41,720 nucleotides of DNA from Acidimicrobiaceae bacterium (GTDB lineage: Bacteria; Actinomycetota; Acidimicrobiia; Acidimicrobiales; RAAP-2), in assembly GCA_003141095.1 (NCBI GenBank), contig PLKM01000029.1, positions 28,639-70,358 on the forward strand. The letters are read 5' to 3'. Positions within the stretch are counted from its first letter, which is position 1, and every line of letters starts with the position of its first letter. The translations under genes were made by a program, and so were the position numbers. Of this stretch, positions 40,906 to 41,720 are shown in pieces. The notes beneath the pieces were generated by a model that was not told where the DNA came from, searched no databases, and worked only from the letters and a program-made list of their open reading frames with translations.

Positions 40906-41720
40906 ATGACCTCGGTTAATGATGTCCTCGGTGCCCGCTACCGCCTCGTTCGATTGCTCGGCCGAGGCGGTATGTCCGACGTCTACGAAGCCGTTGACGA
41001 GAGAAGCGGGACCACGGTCGCGCTGAAAATCGTCCGCTCGGGCGACCCCGAGTACGGGCGCAGGCTGGCCCAAGAAGCCGCGGCCCTCGAGAGTTTCGAA
41101 CACCCCGGTCTCATTCGACTGCTGGATACTGGCCTGGCGGGCGATCAAGCCTTCCTCGTCATGGAGCTCATCGATGGACCGACCCTCTCGGCGTACCTGC
41201 GAGATGGACCTTTGAGTTCGCGAGACACCGCCGACCTCGGCGCGAGACTCGCCGACGCGCTTGCGTACGTGCACCAACGCGGCATCGTGCACCGCGACGT
41301 GAAACCGTCCAACATCTTGTTGGCGTCGAACGGCGACGCGTGGCTCGGCGACTTCGGCATCGCGCGCCTTCACGACACGTCGACGATGACGGTGACCGGT
41401 ACGACGATGGGGACCGTCTCGTACATGGCGCCCGAACAGCTCGAAGACCATCAGGTGGGGCCCGCCGCCGACATCTGGTCGCTCGGCATCGTCCTGCTCG
41501 AGTGCCTGACGGGACAGCGCGCCTACGGCGGCACGCCGAGCGAGGTGGTGGCGCGGCGAATGGCCGGACCGGTGCCGCTGCCCGACGACCTGCCGGCTCC
41601 TTGGAAACTGGTGCTCACGGGCATGCTCGACCATCAACCCGACCAGCGTCTCGACGGCGCCGAGGTGGCCTCGCTCTTGGCGGCCGCGGCGTTCGACCCC
41701 CCGTGGTCACCGTCGGACAG
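40906..41720 (+). CDS. PknB-type Ser/Thr protein kinase, N-terminal catalytic domain (partial)
   Basis: The gene runs off the right edge: 271 codons are open with no stop. The kinase domain is complete: glycine loop GRGGMSDVYEA (residues 19-29), catalytic Lys41 in VALKIV, catalytic loop HRDVKPSNIL with Asp131, DFGIAR with Asp149, a Thr-rich activation loop ending GTVSYMAPEQ, and the DIWSLGIVLLE helix. The gene continues beyond residue 270, where relatives often carry a juxtamembrane linker, a membrane segment and sensor domains such as PASTA; those are not visible. No other kinase-related gene is in view. Confidence 0.93.
   Translation, partial: MTSVNDVLGARYRLVRLLGRGGMSDVYEAVDERSGTTVALKIVRSGDPEYGRRLAQEAAALESFEHPGLIRLLDTGLAGDQAFLVMELIDGPTLSAYLRDGPLSSRDTADLGARLADALAYVHQRGIVHRDVKPSNILLASNGDAWLGDFGIARLHDTSTMTVTGTTMGTVSYMAPEQLEDHQVGPAADIWSLGIVLLECLTGQRAYGGTPSEVVARRMAGPVPLPDDLPAPWKLVLTGMLDHQPDQRLDGAEVASLLAAAAFDPPWSPSD

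Noticed and set aside
40888-41637. A 249-residue open frame on the minus strand.
   Set aside because: It is a shadow of the protein kinase gene on the plus strand, which has all kinase motifs in order.
1-41720. tRNA genes, CRISPR arrays, insertion sequences and phage genes.
   Set aside because: No tRNA-like TTCGAAT arms with matching stems in gaps, no regularly spaced repeats and no transposase or integrase motifs were seen.

Overview
The window is one continuous stretch of a high-GC Gram-positive chromosome. Several features point to Actinomycetota: a DUF2469 gene beside rplS, a SepIVA-type DivIVA protein before the DUF177 gene, a pspA-htpX-pspAB operon, F420-type oxidoreductases (PPOX-fold and luciferase-like), a PknB-type kinase, and many start codons that lie 6-7 bases after a TANNNT box with no ribosome binding site (leaderless style). 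Presence of plsX beside acpP, and the lack of lepB/rnhB after rplS, fit a deep branch such as Acidimicrobiia better than mycobacteria or streptomycetes. That placement is an inference.

Region 1 (1-17441, all +) is a housekeeping block: the end of a FakA-like DAK2 protein, recG, rsmD, coaD, sepIVA-like, DUF177, rpmF, plsX, acpP, rnc, mutM, smc, ftsY, ffh, rpsP, a KH-domain gene, rimM, trmD, rplS, DUF2469 and one unrecognised gene. Most neighbours overlap by 1-14 bases or lie within 30 bases. The block covers DNA repair, CoA and lipid precursors, rRNA processing, chromosome organisation, co-translational targeting and ribosome assembly.

Region 2 (17429-27970) is a mosaic of short transcription units on both strands: an F420-type PPOX protein, endonuclease IV, fumarase, a pterin dehydratase-like protein, the pspA-htpX-pspAB stress operon, purK-purE, a luciferase-like oxidoreductase, a DoxX-like membrane protein, a DsbA-fold protein with a single active-site Cys, a small iron-sulfur RecB/Cas4-type nuclease, and a small conserved protein. 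Converging genes meet with almost no space between them.

Region 3 (27971-40148) is the most interesting part and looks like one catabolic island. On the left (- strand) are an alpha/beta hydrolase of the dihydroxypseudooxynicotine-hydrolase type, a lipoyl E2 acyltransferase with two tandem subunit-binding domains, and a TetR regulator. On the right (+ strand), from a good sigma-70-like promoter, run a complete branched-chain-type ABC importer (binding protein, two permeases, two ATPases), a beta-hydroxyacid dehydrogenase, an M24-fold hydrolase with an altered metal site, and the alpha and beta subunits of a 2-oxoacid dehydrogenase E1. No E3 is present. I read this as uptake of an unknown organic solute, hydrolysis, oxidation, and oxidative decarboxylation or thiolysis to an acyl-CoA. 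The substrate cannot be named from sequence.

Region 4 (40149-41720) holds a DUF393 thiol-oxidoreductase-like gene and the N-terminal kinase domain of a Ser/Thr protein kinase that runs off the window. I saw no tRNA, rRNA, CRISPR array, insertion sequence or prophage gene.
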